The position numbers were made by a program, and so were the translations under genes. This document shows positions 54,687-62,425 of a stretch of DNA of 64,000 bases, in pieces; position 1 is the first letter of the stretch; each line of letters opens with the position of its first letter. The stretch covers positions 1-64,000 of the forward strand of contig CAMPBE010000001.1 of the NCBI GenBank assembly GCA_946636615.1, written 5' to 3'. Source of the DNA: an uncultured bacterium. GTDB lineage: Bacteria; Cyanobacteriota; Vampirovibrionia; Gastranaerophilales; Gastranaerophilaceae. Below the pieces are notes generated by a model. It saw nothing but the letters and a program-made list of their open reading frames with translations. It made no database searches and had not been told where the DNA came from.

Positions 54687-54725
54687 TCCCTCGCCCATTG
54701 GGGAGAGGGTTAGGGAGAGGGGCTA
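54687..54725 (+). repeat. GC-rich palindromic repeat copy 2
   Basis: CCCTCGCCC-ATTGGGGAGAGGGTTAGGGAGAGGGGCTA, same orientation as copy 1. GAGGGG six bases before the following GTG serves as its SD. Confidence 0.85.
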
Positions 54726-54728
54726 AAG

Positions 54729-55835
54729 GTGAAAATTTTAAAATCAGCAAAGACAAAACTTGGTAATGAAATCAAACTTATTTCAACTGATTTTTCAACC
54801 GTTCAACCACTCAATAAATCAACAGCCTTAGTAATCGGAGTTTTTCATGGTGACGAACCACAGGGAAAGTATCTGATTGAAAAATATTTGAAAAATAGCC
54901 CCTCTCCTTACTCCTCTCCACAATGGGGCGAGGAAATAAATCTGCACAAACATAATTATACCGAATTTGCTAAATTAAAATCGAAAGAATTAAGAAAAAA
55001 TTCTACCGATGCTGAACAAAAAATGTGGGATTTATTAAGAAGAAACCAAATTGCAGGATTACATTTCAAAAGACAAAAACCAATAGGGAAATATGTTGCA
55101 GATTTTGTTTGTGCATCAAAAAAAATAATAATTGAAATTGATGGCGGACAGCATAATGAATCGGATAACATAATAAACGATAATATCAGAACAAAATATT
55201 TTGAAGATTTAGGTTATAAGGTTATAAGATTTTGGAATAACGAAGTTATAGAAAATATTGAAGGAATAAAAGAATTCTTATTTAATTCCCTCGCTCCCTT
55301 GGGGAGAGGGTTTGGGAGAGGGGCTAATATTTTATTTATCCCTTGTCTGAACCCTGACGGTATGCAATTAGGTACAAGAACAAACGCAAACAGTGTTGAT
55401 TTGAACAGAAATTTTCCGACAAAAAATTGGGGCGAAGATGGAAGTGAAGCCGGCAATTTTAGCCCCTCACCCCAACCCTCTCCCCAAGGGGGCGAGGGAA
55501 AATCCCCATATTTTGGCGGGAAATCAGCAGGAAGTGAAATTGAAACCAGATTTGTTATGGAAATTATCGAAGAATACAAACCTGAAAGGATTTTGACACT
55601 ACACGCACCATACAAAGTCGTAAACTATGATGGACCGGCACAAGATTGGGCGGAAGAAATTTCAAAAATTATAGGTTATCCCGTTGAAGCAAGTATAGGT
55701 TATCCAACCCCAGGAAGTTTCGGAACATATTGCGGTATTGAAAGAAACATCCCGACAATTACGTTGGAATTAGACGAAAAAATACCGGTCGAACAACTTG
55801 AACAACCGGTATTTGAAATTTTTGATAAGTTATAA
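54729..55835 (+). CDS. M14 peptidase interrupted in frame by DUF559 nuclease
   Basis: The 368-residue chimera has three parts. Residues 1-56 and 199-368 are a zinc carboxypeptidase of the M14 type (MpaA-like murein peptide amidase): zinc ligands in FHGDE, substrate motifs NPDG and DLNRNFP, a third zinc ligand in LTLHAP and the catalytic Glu in ITLELDE. Residues 57-198 are an insertion. It is a DUF559/Vsr-like nuclease domain (RKNSTDAEQKMWDLLRR, FKRQKPIGKYVADFV, IIIEIDGGQH) flanked by repeat-encoded peptides (SPSPYSSPQWGEE and SLAPLGRGFGRG). Removing 429 bp restores KYLKNNILFIPC. A second repeat adds SPSPQPSPQGGEG at residues 245-257. The start is GTG, with its SD from repeat copy 2. Whether the peptidase still works is unknown. 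Confidence 0.85.
   Translation: MKILKSAKTKLGNEIKLISTDFSTVQPLNKSTALVIGVFHGDEPQGKYLIEKYLKNSPSPYSSPQWGEEINLHKHNYTEFAKLKSKELRKNSTDAEQKMWDLLRRNQIAGLHFKRQKPIGKYVADFVCASKKIIIEIDGGQHNESDNIINDNIRTKYFEDLGYKVIRFWNNEVIENIEGIKEFLFNSLAPLGRGFGRGANILFIPCLNPDGMQLGTRTNANSVDLNRNFPTKNWGEDGSEAGNFSPSPQPSPQGGEGKSPYFGGKSAGSEIETRFVMEIIEEYKPERILTLHAPYKVVNYDGPAQDWAEEISKIIGYPVEASIGYPTPGSFGTYCGIERNIPTITLELDEKIPVEQLEQPVFEIFDKL
54896..54934 (-). repeat. GC-rich palindromic repeat copy 3
   Basis: TAGCCCCTCTCC...CAATGGGGCGAGG, the left terminal inverted repeat of the nuclease element; translated in frame as SPSPYSSPQWGEE. Confidence 0.8.
55287..55326 (+). repeat. GC-rich palindromic repeat copy 4
   Basis: CCCTCGCTCCCTTGGGGAGAGGG...GAGGGGCTA, the right terminal inverted repeat of the nuclease element; translated in frame as SLAPLGRGFGRG. 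Confidence 0.85.
55460..55499 (-). repeat. GC-rich palindromic repeat copy 5
   Basis: TAGCCCCTCACC...CAAGGGGGCGAGGG, a solo copy in the same gene, read through in frame as SPSPQPSPQGGEG between the DLNRNFP block and the GGKSAGSE block. Confidence 0.85.
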
Positions 55836-55837
55836 GC

Positions 55838-56314
55838 TTATTTTTTATTATTATTAAATACAGACATATAATATTCTTCTCTATGACCTTTTGAATTAGT
55901 TCCATTGTGAATAATTGAAAGTCCACCATTTTTTGCAGGATCTCTACTAAAGATTGTCTGAGAAGAAACGAAATGACCACCTGAACCAATCCAACTAGCC
56001 ATTTGATTTGGATTAGCTGCTTTTGCTTGTTCGATATCATCTGAATTTAACACATATATATACTCACCTTTTGGATTTTTGTAACCATCTTCTTTTGCAT
56101 GCGATAATCCTAATAAATTGTATGCATCTTCTTTTGCTAAAGCCCAAATGTGCGCTTGACCTTTAGTCTGACAAGCTTTTGGCTGCAAATTATTTTTTCC
56201 AGATTGCTCAAAATTGAACGTCATTCCTTCTTCAATATTAATTGTTCGCTGTTGAACTATTCCATCTTCATTCCATCTGACTACAATTGGAATATAACGT
56301 ACCGGTTCTGTCAT
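55838..56314 (-). CDS. Unknown 158-residue soluble protein
   Basis: The protein starts MTEPVRYIPIVVRWNEDG and has mixed alpha/beta composition with many Asn, Gly, Lys and Gln. A single His-rich loop (HREEYYMSVF) is near the C-terminus. It has no signal peptide and no motif I recognise. AAAGGAG is well placed before the ATG. It is convergent with the peptidase chimera with 2 bp between them. Confidence 0.5.
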   Translation of the reverse strand: MTEPVRYIPIVVRWNEDGIVQQRTINIEEGMTFNFEQSGKNNLQPKACQTKGQAHIWALAKEDAYNLLGLSHAKEDGYKNPKGEYIYVLNSDDIEQAKAANPNQMASWIGSGGHFVSSQTIFSRDPAKNGGLSIIHNGTNSKGHREEYYMSVFNNNKK

Positions 56315-56460
56315 AATAAATCTCCTTTTTATACTCTTTATTGCACGTATATATCTATTAAATATTTTTTATATACAAATTTGCGCATGTTTTTAGATTT
56401 TTTTACATTTGTTAACATAAAATTTTGTTTGTAATAATATAGAATTATTAGTAGCATTTG

Positions 56461-56528
56461 TCATTCTGAGGTTGATAAGTTATGAGATTCTTCGCTCTGC
56501 TCAGAATGATAGACAACCGAAGAATCTC
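56461..56528. repeat. Interleaved inverted repeats upstream of cysS
   Basis: TCATTCTGAG (56461) pairs perfectly with CTCAGAATGA (56500), and GAGATTCTTCG (56484) pairs with CGAAGAATCTC (56518). The two arms interleave. The sequence resembles the widely dispersed CATTCTGAG...GAATCTC repeat family I know from many bacterial genomes. Confidence 0.7.
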
Positions 56529-56581
56529 GTAATAAACTATAATAAATAATTGCATTTATATAGCTTTGCAAAGAGGATTTT

Positions 56582-57955
56582 ATGAGATTACATAACACAT
56601 ATTCAGGAAAAATTGATGAATTTACACCTATAGATGGTAACAAAGTTAAAATGTATGTTTGCGGACCTACGGTTTATGATTACGCACACTTGGGACATGC
56701 AAGATGCTATATTACTTGGGATGTTTTATACAGATATTTAAAATTTCGCGGATATGATGTTACATATTGCCGTAATGTTACTGATGTTGATGATAAAATT
56801 CTTAAGAAAGCAGAAAAAGAAAACAAAACTCCGGAAGAAGTTTCTCAATATTGGTATAAACAGTTTGACAATTCAATGAAAGCTCTGAATAATTTGAAGC
56901 CCGATATTGAACCATTTGCAACAAAAACATTAGGCGAAATGATTTCTATTGTTAAAGATCTGATAGCAAAGGGATATGCATATGAGGTCAACGGAGATGT
57001 TTATTTTAGAGTTAAAAAATTTGGCGGATATGGAAAACTTTCAGGTCAGCCGATAGATCAGTTAGAAAGTGGAGCAAGAATTGAGGTTGGCGAACAAAAA
57101 GAAGATCCTTTGGATTTTGCTCTTTGGAAGAAGGATGAAAAATTCGGCTATAATTCACCTTGGGGTGTTGGACGTCCGGGTTGGCATATTGAATGTTCCG
57201 CAATGAGCCGTAAATATTTAGGCAAAACCATTGATATTCACGCTGGCGGTGCAGATTTAATATTTCCGCATCATGAAAATGAAATTGCGCAATCCGAATG
57301 TGCAAACGGCTGCAAGTTTGTAAATTATTGGCTTCATAACGGCTTTGTTACTATTAATAAAGAAAAAATGTCAAAATCTTTGGGCAATTTCTTAACGATA
57401 GACGATTTGTTAAAAAAATACGACTCAAACACAATAAGATTTTTTATACTTACAAACCATTACAGAATGCCTGTTGAATTTTCTGATGAAGCATTGTCAT
57501 CAGCTCAGGCAGGCGTAAAACGTATGCTAAACGCTAAACGTACAGAAATTAATGAAAATCTTGATATCACTCAAACTGATGAATACAAACAATTTGTAGA
57601 AGCTATGGATGATGATTTGAATACGTCAAAGGCTTTGGCGGTGCTTTTTGATTTGACAAACAAAGCTAACAAAGATGATAAAGATGCATTTACAATTTTA
57701 TATAAACTTGCTACAACGCTTGGCTTTACGTTTGAAAAACCAACTTTGTCAGAAGAAGAATTGACAGATGCGGTGAAATATGTTTCTGAAAAACTTGGCA
57801 AAGATTTTGCAACGATGGAAGAACTTATTGCATACCGTAAGGAAGCTCGTGAAGCAAAGAATTGGGATGTCGCTGACAAAATCAGAATTGCACTTGATGA
57901 AAAAAATATTGTTCTTAAAGATTCCAAAGACGGAACTGTTTGGGAATTAAAATAG
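56582..57955 (+). CDS. cysS: Cysteinyl-tRNA synthetase
   Basis: A class I synthetase that charges tRNA-Cys. HIGH-type motif in GPTVYDYAHLGHARCY, zinc-ligand region including CSAMSRK, AGGADLIFPHHENE, and KMSKS as EKMSKSLGN. The length of 457 residues is normal. GAGG lies five bases before the ATG. The leader contains interleaved inverted repeats. It ends 3 bp from the convergent tyrA. Confidence 0.97.
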   Translation: MRLHNTYSGKIDEFTPIDGNKVKMYVCGPTVYDYAHLGHARCYITWDVLYRYLKFRGYDVTYCRNVTDVDDKILKKAEKENKTPEEVSQYWYKQFDNSMKALNNLKPDIEPFATKTLGEMISIVKDLIAKGYAYEVNGDVYFRVKKFGGYGKLSGQPIDQLESGARIEVGEQKEDPLDFALWKKDEKFGYNSPWGVGRPGWHIECSAMSRKYLGKTIDIHAGGADLIFPHHENEIAQSECANGCKFVNYWLHNGFVTINKEKMSKSLGNFLTIDDLLKKYDSNTIRFFILTNHYRMPVEFSDEALSSAQAGVKRMLNAKRTEINENLDITQTDEYKQFVEAMDDDLNTSKALAVLFDLTNKANKDDKDAFTILYKLATTLGFTFEKPTLSEEELTDAVKYVSEKLGKDFATMEELIAYRKEAREAKNWDVADKIRIALDEKNIVLKDSKDGTVWELK

Positions 57956-57958
57956 ATT

Positions 57959-58714
57959 TTATTTATACATGTTTGAACGAATTTGTTTTAATTCCGAAAT
58001 TATTTCAGGATAATTTCCTGATGTGAGTTCGCCTACTGATTTGTACAATTTTAGAATGGCTTGTTCGATATTTTTATGGTTCATATAAACCATATCGCAA
58101 GCCATTTCTTCATTTGAAAGTGCAAGACGTGTCATGTCTTTAAATCCGCTAGCTGCAATCTTTTGTGCCAAAGGATTATCTTTTACAGACAGTACAAGGG
58201 CCTGTGCAATAACCATAGGCATGTGAGAAATTAGTGCTGCGGCTTTATCATGCTCATCTGCATTTGCAAAAACAGGTTCAGCTCCAACTTCTCTTATTAT
58301 TGAACATAGTTTTTCCGTTTCTTCTTTATAGTTATTGTTAATTACAACCCATTTGGCATTTTTAAACAAACCTTCAAACGAATTTTCAAATCCTTTGTGT
58401 TCCGTTCCTGCCATTGGATGTGACGGAATAAATTTATAAGGTCTTTCTTTTTGGCATACAAATTCTTTTAGACTGCAAACATCTGTAACTATAGTGTTTA
58501 AATTTACTATATTTTCTAATTCATCTAAGATGGTAAGTGTTTTATTCATCGGGGTACAGACAAATATAATTTTTCTGTCTTTTAAAACATCATATGATTT
58601 ATATATGTTTTCTCCGTTTTGAGATTTTGAAACAGCAACTACATCATGTTTTTTGCTCAAATCCTTAAATAGAGAACCGCCAATTAAACCTAAACCAATA
58701 ATTCCTATTTTCAT
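57959..58714 (-). CDS. tyrA: Prephenate dehydrogenase
   Basis: The 251-residue monofunctional enzyme converts prephenate to 4-hydroxyphenylpyruvate with NAD(P)+. The Rossmann motif is GIIGLGLIGGSL, followed by SHPMAGTEHKG and the helical C-domain (AALISHMPMVIAQAL). No ACT domain or chorismate mutase is attached. The ATG lacks an SD; an extended -10 TGCTATACT ends six bases upstream, so it is a leaderless candidate. Confidence 0.94.
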   Translation of the reverse strand: MKIGIIGLGLIGGSLFKDLSKKHDVVAVSKSQNGENIYKSYDVLKDRKIIFVCTPMNKTLTILDELENIVNLNTIVTDVCSLKEFVCQKERPYKFIPSHPMAGTEHKGFENSFEGLFKNAKWVVINNNYKEETEKLCSIIREVGAEPVFANADEHDKAAALISHMPMVIAQALVLSVKDNPLAQKIAASGFKDMTRLALSNEEMACDMVYMNHKNIEQAILKLYKSVGELTSGNYPEIISELKQIRSNMYK

Positions 58715-58720
58715 AAAAAG

Positions 58721-58729
58721 AGTATAGCA
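58721..58729 (-). promoter_or_regulatory. Extended -10 of leaderless tyrA promoter
   Basis: Minus strand TGCTATACT ends six bases before the tyrA ATG; no SD and no good -35. Confidence 0.6.
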
Positions 58730-58791
58730 TAAATGAGTTTTTTTATTTTATTGTAACAATGTGTAAAATCCTATGAAACTATTTATATAAT

Positions 58792-60063
58792 CTATAGTAG
58801 TAGCTGTAATCCTACAACAATTCTATGACTGTCTGCAGAAGCTTGATTTTGGCAAAAAACGTAGTTTAATAAGATTCTTAATGCTTGACCTTTTATATAA
58901 TAATTAATGCCTGCAGAATATTCTCTGCGATTGTTATTTCTTACATTTTTGTCAGGATCAAACTCATCATATCTTGCGACAAGTTCTAATTTTTTTGTTA
59001 AACTATACCCTGCTGTAACATACCAACCCTGACGCTGTTTTGTTGTAAAACCGCTCAGACCGTTTGAACCATTTGCATTTGCAAATTCGGCTTTTGTCCA
59101 AAATTTCTTATATCTGTAGCCAATATATGCTCCAATAACATTGAAACTTTCAGAATTTCTTTGACCTGCTGTTATACCGCCACCAAGAGTTAATTTACCA
59201 TATTTTCCGTTAGTTTTGCCAAGTGGTTTGAAATTTACCCATCCGTCAAATTCAGCACCGGGGAAAAAGCTTGAAAAATTAGTGCCGGAACTGTATCCGC
59301 CTAAATCATAATCGAGCATTGAATAATTGCCCATTACTCTGATACCCAATTTTCTTGCTGTTCCAAAATTTCTTGAAATTTGTGAACGTGCAGCAAAAGG
59401 TAATGTAAACGCAGAACTTGCGCCTTCATATCCTACTCCGGGACGGGAATTGCCGATTAATATTCTGTGGTGAGGAATACGTTTTGTATCTATGTACAAG
59501 TCTTGGAATAAGTGTTGCATAAATGGTTCGGCTGGGTTAGGGCTCGGATCTAACATTATTCTGAAATTTTCTTTTCCGCCCTTAAATTTACCGTCTATAA
59601 ATACGTTAATTAAACTCATTTTTAAAACATTTGTAGCTACTCCATCTTCACCTGAAATATTTGTAGTGTTATCAAGTTTAAAACCTGCCCAATAGTGGAT
59701 ACTGTCTAATGGACCTTTTTCAAAATGTTGAGTTGTATATTCTTTAAATAAACTCGCAGGAACTCTTGTATTTTCTATTTGCAATTTATAAACGTCTTCT
59801 GCTGCATTTCTGAATCTATCTATTATTTTTGTATTTTCAGTTTCAAGACTCTGCGGTTTTGAAATATCAGGTATTTCATTAATTTCTGTTTTTTCAACCT
59901 CTGATTCCAAAAAAGGTGTTTCTAAAACTGCAGGATCAGGAACTAAAACGTCTTTTGATGCTTTAGCTTGATCTTCATCCAAATTCAAGACAATATCTTC
60001 CTCGGCTATAGCTGGGGAAAATGCAAGAATAATTATAGCTAGGGTCAATAAAATTTTTTTCAC
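58792..60063 (-). CDS. OprP/O-type outer-membrane porin
   Basis: The 423-residue protein has a signal peptide (ILLTLAIIILAFSPAIAE), an acidic and coiled segment (30-95), then a beta-barrel rich in aromatic-ended strands (HYWAGFKLDNTTN, FDGWVNFKPLG, YSAGINYYIKG). It resembles phosphate- or polyphosphate-selective porins. The acidic and helical N-terminal segment could contact the cell wall. The ORF track starts at 60102; I use the GTG at 60063 (MKKILLTL). That start has an extended -10 TGATATTAT seven bases upstream and no SD. Confidence 0.75.
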   Translation of the reverse strand: MKKILLTLAIIILAFSPAIAEEDIVLNLDEDQAKASKDVLVPDPAVLETPFLESEVEKTEINEIPDISKPQSLETENTKIIDRFRNAAEDVYKLQIENTRVPASLFKEYTTQHFEKGPLDSIHYWAGFKLDNTTNISGEDGVATNVLKMSLINVFIDGKFKGGKENFRIMLDPSPNPAEPFMQHLFQDLYIDTKRIPHHRILIGNSRPGVGYEGASSAFTLPFAARSQISRNFGTARKLGIRVMGNYSMLDYDLGGYSSGTNFSSFFPGAEFDGWVNFKPLGKTNGKYGKLTLGGGITAGQRNSESFNVIGAYIGYRYKKFWTKAEFANANGSNGLSGFTTKQRQGWYVTAGYSLTKKLELVARYDEFDPDKNVRNNNRREYSAGINYYIKGQALRILLNYVFCQNQASADSHRIVVGLQLLL

Positions 60064-60070
60064 TATAAAT

Positions 60071-60079
60071 ATAATATCA
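60071..60079 (-). promoter_or_regulatory. Possible leaderless promoter of porin gene
   Basis: Minus strand TGATATTAT ends seven bases before the GTG start; no SD. Confidence 0.4.
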
Positions 60080-60140
60080 TAAAAAACTTGCGTATACGTC
60101 ATTCAAGAAATGTATGCGCAAGTTAATATTATAATTATGC

Positions 60141-61157
60141 TTAAGCAATTGTTCTAATCCAACCTTCAGGAGCTTCTAGTCTACCCATCTGAATGCCGGT
60201 AAGTGTTTCATATAGTTTTTGTGTTACAGGACCCATTGTTTCGTTACCAAAGTCGATTTCATTACCGTGGTCAACAATTTTTCTAACAGGTGAAAGGACT
60301 GCAGCGGTTCCACATAGAGCACATTCTGCAAAATCCTTAACCTCAGAGAATAAAATTTCTCTTTCTTCAGCTTCCAGACCCAAATAATGTTTTGCAACAT
60401 ACATCAATGAACGTCTCGTAATTGATGGCAGAATTGTATTTGATTTAGGTGTAACAATTTTATTATCTTTAGTAACGAAAATTATATTTGCACCGCCTGT
60501 TTCTTCAACTTTTGTATGTGTTGCAGGATCAAGATAAATATTTTCGCTAAATCCTTGTTTATGTGCATCAACTATAGGGTGCAAGCTCATAGCGTAGTTT
60601 AATCCTGCTTTGATATGGCCTGTTCCTCGAGGAGCAGCTCTGTCAAAATCAGGAACTCTTACTGTAATTGCTTTTGCCCCGCCTTTAAAATACGGACCTA
60701 CAGGTGTTGTAAATATTCTGAATTGGTATTCATCTGCAGGTTTAACTCCAATGACAGGGTTGCTTCCGAACATATAAGGTCTTAAATACAATGTTGCTCC
60801 TGAACCATATGGAGGTACAAAATCAATATTAGCTTTTACAACTTTATCTACAGCATCCAAAAATCTTTCTTTGGGGAATGTTGGCATTTCTAATCTTTTA
60901 CAAGTGTCAATCATTCTCTCTGCGTTTAAATCAGGTCGAAAACAAACAACTTTACCATCTTTTGTTCTGTACGCCTTTAATCCTTCAAAGCAAGTTTGAG
61001 CATATTGTAAAACTCCTGCACTTTCGTTTAAAACTATGTTAGAATCTTCTGTTAAAACTCCATCATCCCATTTGCCGTCTTTGAAATTTGAGACATAACG
61101 AAAATCTGTTTTGACATAACCAAAGCCCAAACTTCCCCAATCAATGTTCTTTACCAT
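60141..61157 (-). CDS. ilvE: Branched-chain aminotransferase
   Basis: A fold-type IV PLP aminotransferase for leucine, isoleucine and valine. The 338-residue protein has the GHIKAGLNYAMSLHPIVDAHKQG block with the likely PLP lysine, EETGGANIIFV, and TILPSITRRSLM. This matches the larger bacterial/eukaryotic BCAT2-like branch. GGAGG precedes the ATG at good spacing. It diverges from aroF. Confidence 0.93.
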   Translation of the reverse strand: MVKNIDWGSLGFGYVKTDFRYVSNFKDGKWDDGVLTEDSNIVLNESAGVLQYAQTCFEGLKAYRTKDGKVVCFRPDLNAERMIDTCKRLEMPTFPKERFLDAVDKVVKANIDFVPPYGSGATLYLRPYMFGSNPVIGVKPADEYQFRIFTTPVGPYFKGGAKAITVRVPDFDRAAPRGTGHIKAGLNYAMSLHPIVDAHKQGFSENIYLDPATHTKVEETGGANIIFVTKDNKIVTPKSNTILPSITRRSLMYVAKHYLGLEAEEREILFSEVKDFAECALCGTAAVLSPVRKIVDHGNEIDFGNETMGPVTQKLYETLTGIQMGRLEAPEGWIRTIA

Positions 61158-61325
61158 ATTAATAACCTCCGTTTACTCGGTTATATCATGCATATAAACT
61201 TAAATCAAATACCAATAAATTTGAAAATTTTTAATATATCATGTTATCTATATAAAAATAATTATTGCCACTATGTTTTTTTATTAAACTTTTTTATGAT
61301 AATATTGTTTTACAAGGAGATTAAT

Positions 61326-62372
61326 ATGATTATTATAATGGAGCCAAAAGCCACAGAGGCTCAGGCACAAAAAGTTATTGATTTATTAAAAGAATCAGGT
61401 TTTGATATAAGATATAAAAAAGGCGAAATATACACAGTTATTGATGCAATAGGTGATAAAAACACTTTAACACCTGACAGATTATATGCTCTTGATGGAG
61501 TGAAAGAAGTTAAAGTTATTAGAGAACCTTTCAGATTGGCATCAAGAGAAAGAAAAGAAGAAGATACAGTTATTGAATTTTCAAACGGAGTAAAAATCGG
61601 TGGTAATAACAAACCCGTTGCAATGGTTGGCCCTTGCTCTATTGAAGATTACGAAGGTCTTTTAGAAGTTGCTAAAGCTGCTAAAGAAATGGGCTGTGAA
61701 TTTTTACGTGGCGGCGCTTTTAAACCGAGAACCTCTCCGTATGATTTTCAAGGTTACGGCGAAAAGGCACTTAAATTTATGCGTCAAGCAGCTGATGAAA
61801 CAGGATTGTTAACAGTTTCTGAAGTAATGGATGCATCAGACCTTGATATGATGTGCGATTATATTGACGTCTTACAGATAGGTGCAAGAAATGTTCAAAA
61901 TTTTAAATTGTTACATGCTGTAGGTAAATGTAATAAACCTGTAATTTTGAAACGCGGTTTGGCAAGCACTATAAGAGAGTTTTTACTCGCTGCAGAACAT
62001 ATTTTGTATAACGGAAATCCAAACGTTATCCTTTGCGAAAGAGGGATAAGGAGTTTTGACAGCTCTTTTACGCGTAATGTAATGGATATAGCTTCAATTC
62101 CTGTTATCAAAAAGATTTCTCATTTGCCGATAATAATTGATCCAAGCCATGGCACAGGCCAAAGATATTTGATTGAACCTATGGCTAAAGCAGGTTTGGT
62201 TGTCGGTGCTGACGGGGTTATGATAGAAGTTCACCAAAATCCTGAAAAAGCACTGTCTGATGGAAAACAAAGTTTGCCCATACCGATGTTTAAGGATGTT
62301 ATGGGAAGATTAAATAAATTGACAGAGGGGCTGCAATACGAAAAAAGCCAACTGTCAGCTAATATTAAATAG
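61326..62372 (+). CDS. aroF: 3-deoxy-7-phosphoheptulonate synthase
   Basis: The first enzyme of the shikimate pathway condenses erythrose-4-phosphate and PEP. The ORF track starts at 61188; AAGGAG five bases before the ATG at 61326 fixes the start. An N-terminal ferredoxin-like domain (residues 1-70) precedes the barrel (VGPCSIED, GGAFKPRTSPYDFQG, KRGLA, DPSHGTG). This is the Thermotoga-type layout that allows feedback by tyrosine or phenylalanine. The length is 348 residues. pheA and tyrA in the window complete much of the branch. Confidence 0.95.
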   Translation: MIIIMEPKATEAQAQKVIDLLKESGFDIRYKKGEIYTVIDAIGDKNTLTPDRLYALDGVKEVKVIREPFRLASRERKEEDTVIEFSNGVKIGGNNKPVAMVGPCSIEDYEGLLEVAKAAKEMGCEFLRGGAFKPRTSPYDFQGYGEKALKFMRQAADETGLLTVSEVMDASDLDMMCDYIDVLQIGARNVQNFKLLHAVGKCNKPVILKRGLASTIREFLLAAEHILYNGNPNVILCERGIRSFDSSFTRNVMDIASIPVIKKISHLPIIIDPSHGTGQRYLIEPMAKAGLVVGADGVMIEVHQNPEKALSDGKQSLPIPMFKDVMGRLNKLTEGLQYEKSQLSANIK

Positions 62373-62425
62373 ATTGCAAAAATTATAGATTGGGCATAAT
62401 AACCCAACGGAAAAGGAAAATATAA

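Larger units (their letters stand above)
54896..55326 (+). mobile_element. DUF559 element with terminal inverted repeats
   Basis: Copies 3 and 4 of the palindromic repeat, about 40 bp each and inverted, bound the nuclease-coding DNA. The outer ends are TAGCCCCT and AGGGGCTA; TA appears to be the duplicated target. From TA to TA is 429 bp, exactly 143 codons, with no stop and no internal ATG, GTG or TTG suited to start the nuclease alone. Confidence 0.75.

Noticed and set aside
54896-55326. Intein or group I/II intron in the peptidase gene
   Set aside because: No intein splice-site residues (Cys/Ser at the start, His-Asn at the end) or homing motifs such as LAGLIDADG are visible. The ends are inverted repeats and the frame is open throughout.
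53718-55499. CRISPR array
   Set aside because: The repeats occur in both orientations, are irregularly spaced and flank genes; there are no uniform spacers or cas genes.
55214-55615. 133-residue minus-strand ORF in the chimeric peptidase
   Set aside because: It is the reverse-strand reading of the repeats and coding DNA; its Pro/Gly/Glu-rich parts come from the palindromes.
56461-56643. 60-residue minus-strand ORF before cysS
   Set aside because: It is a translation of the dispersed repeat (HSEQSEES-type peptide) and overlaps the cysS start.
61188-61325. N-terminal 46-residue extension of aroF
   Set aside because: It is low complexity and hydrophobic, lacks an SD, and a strong SD precedes the ATG at 61326 that matches the family N-terminus.
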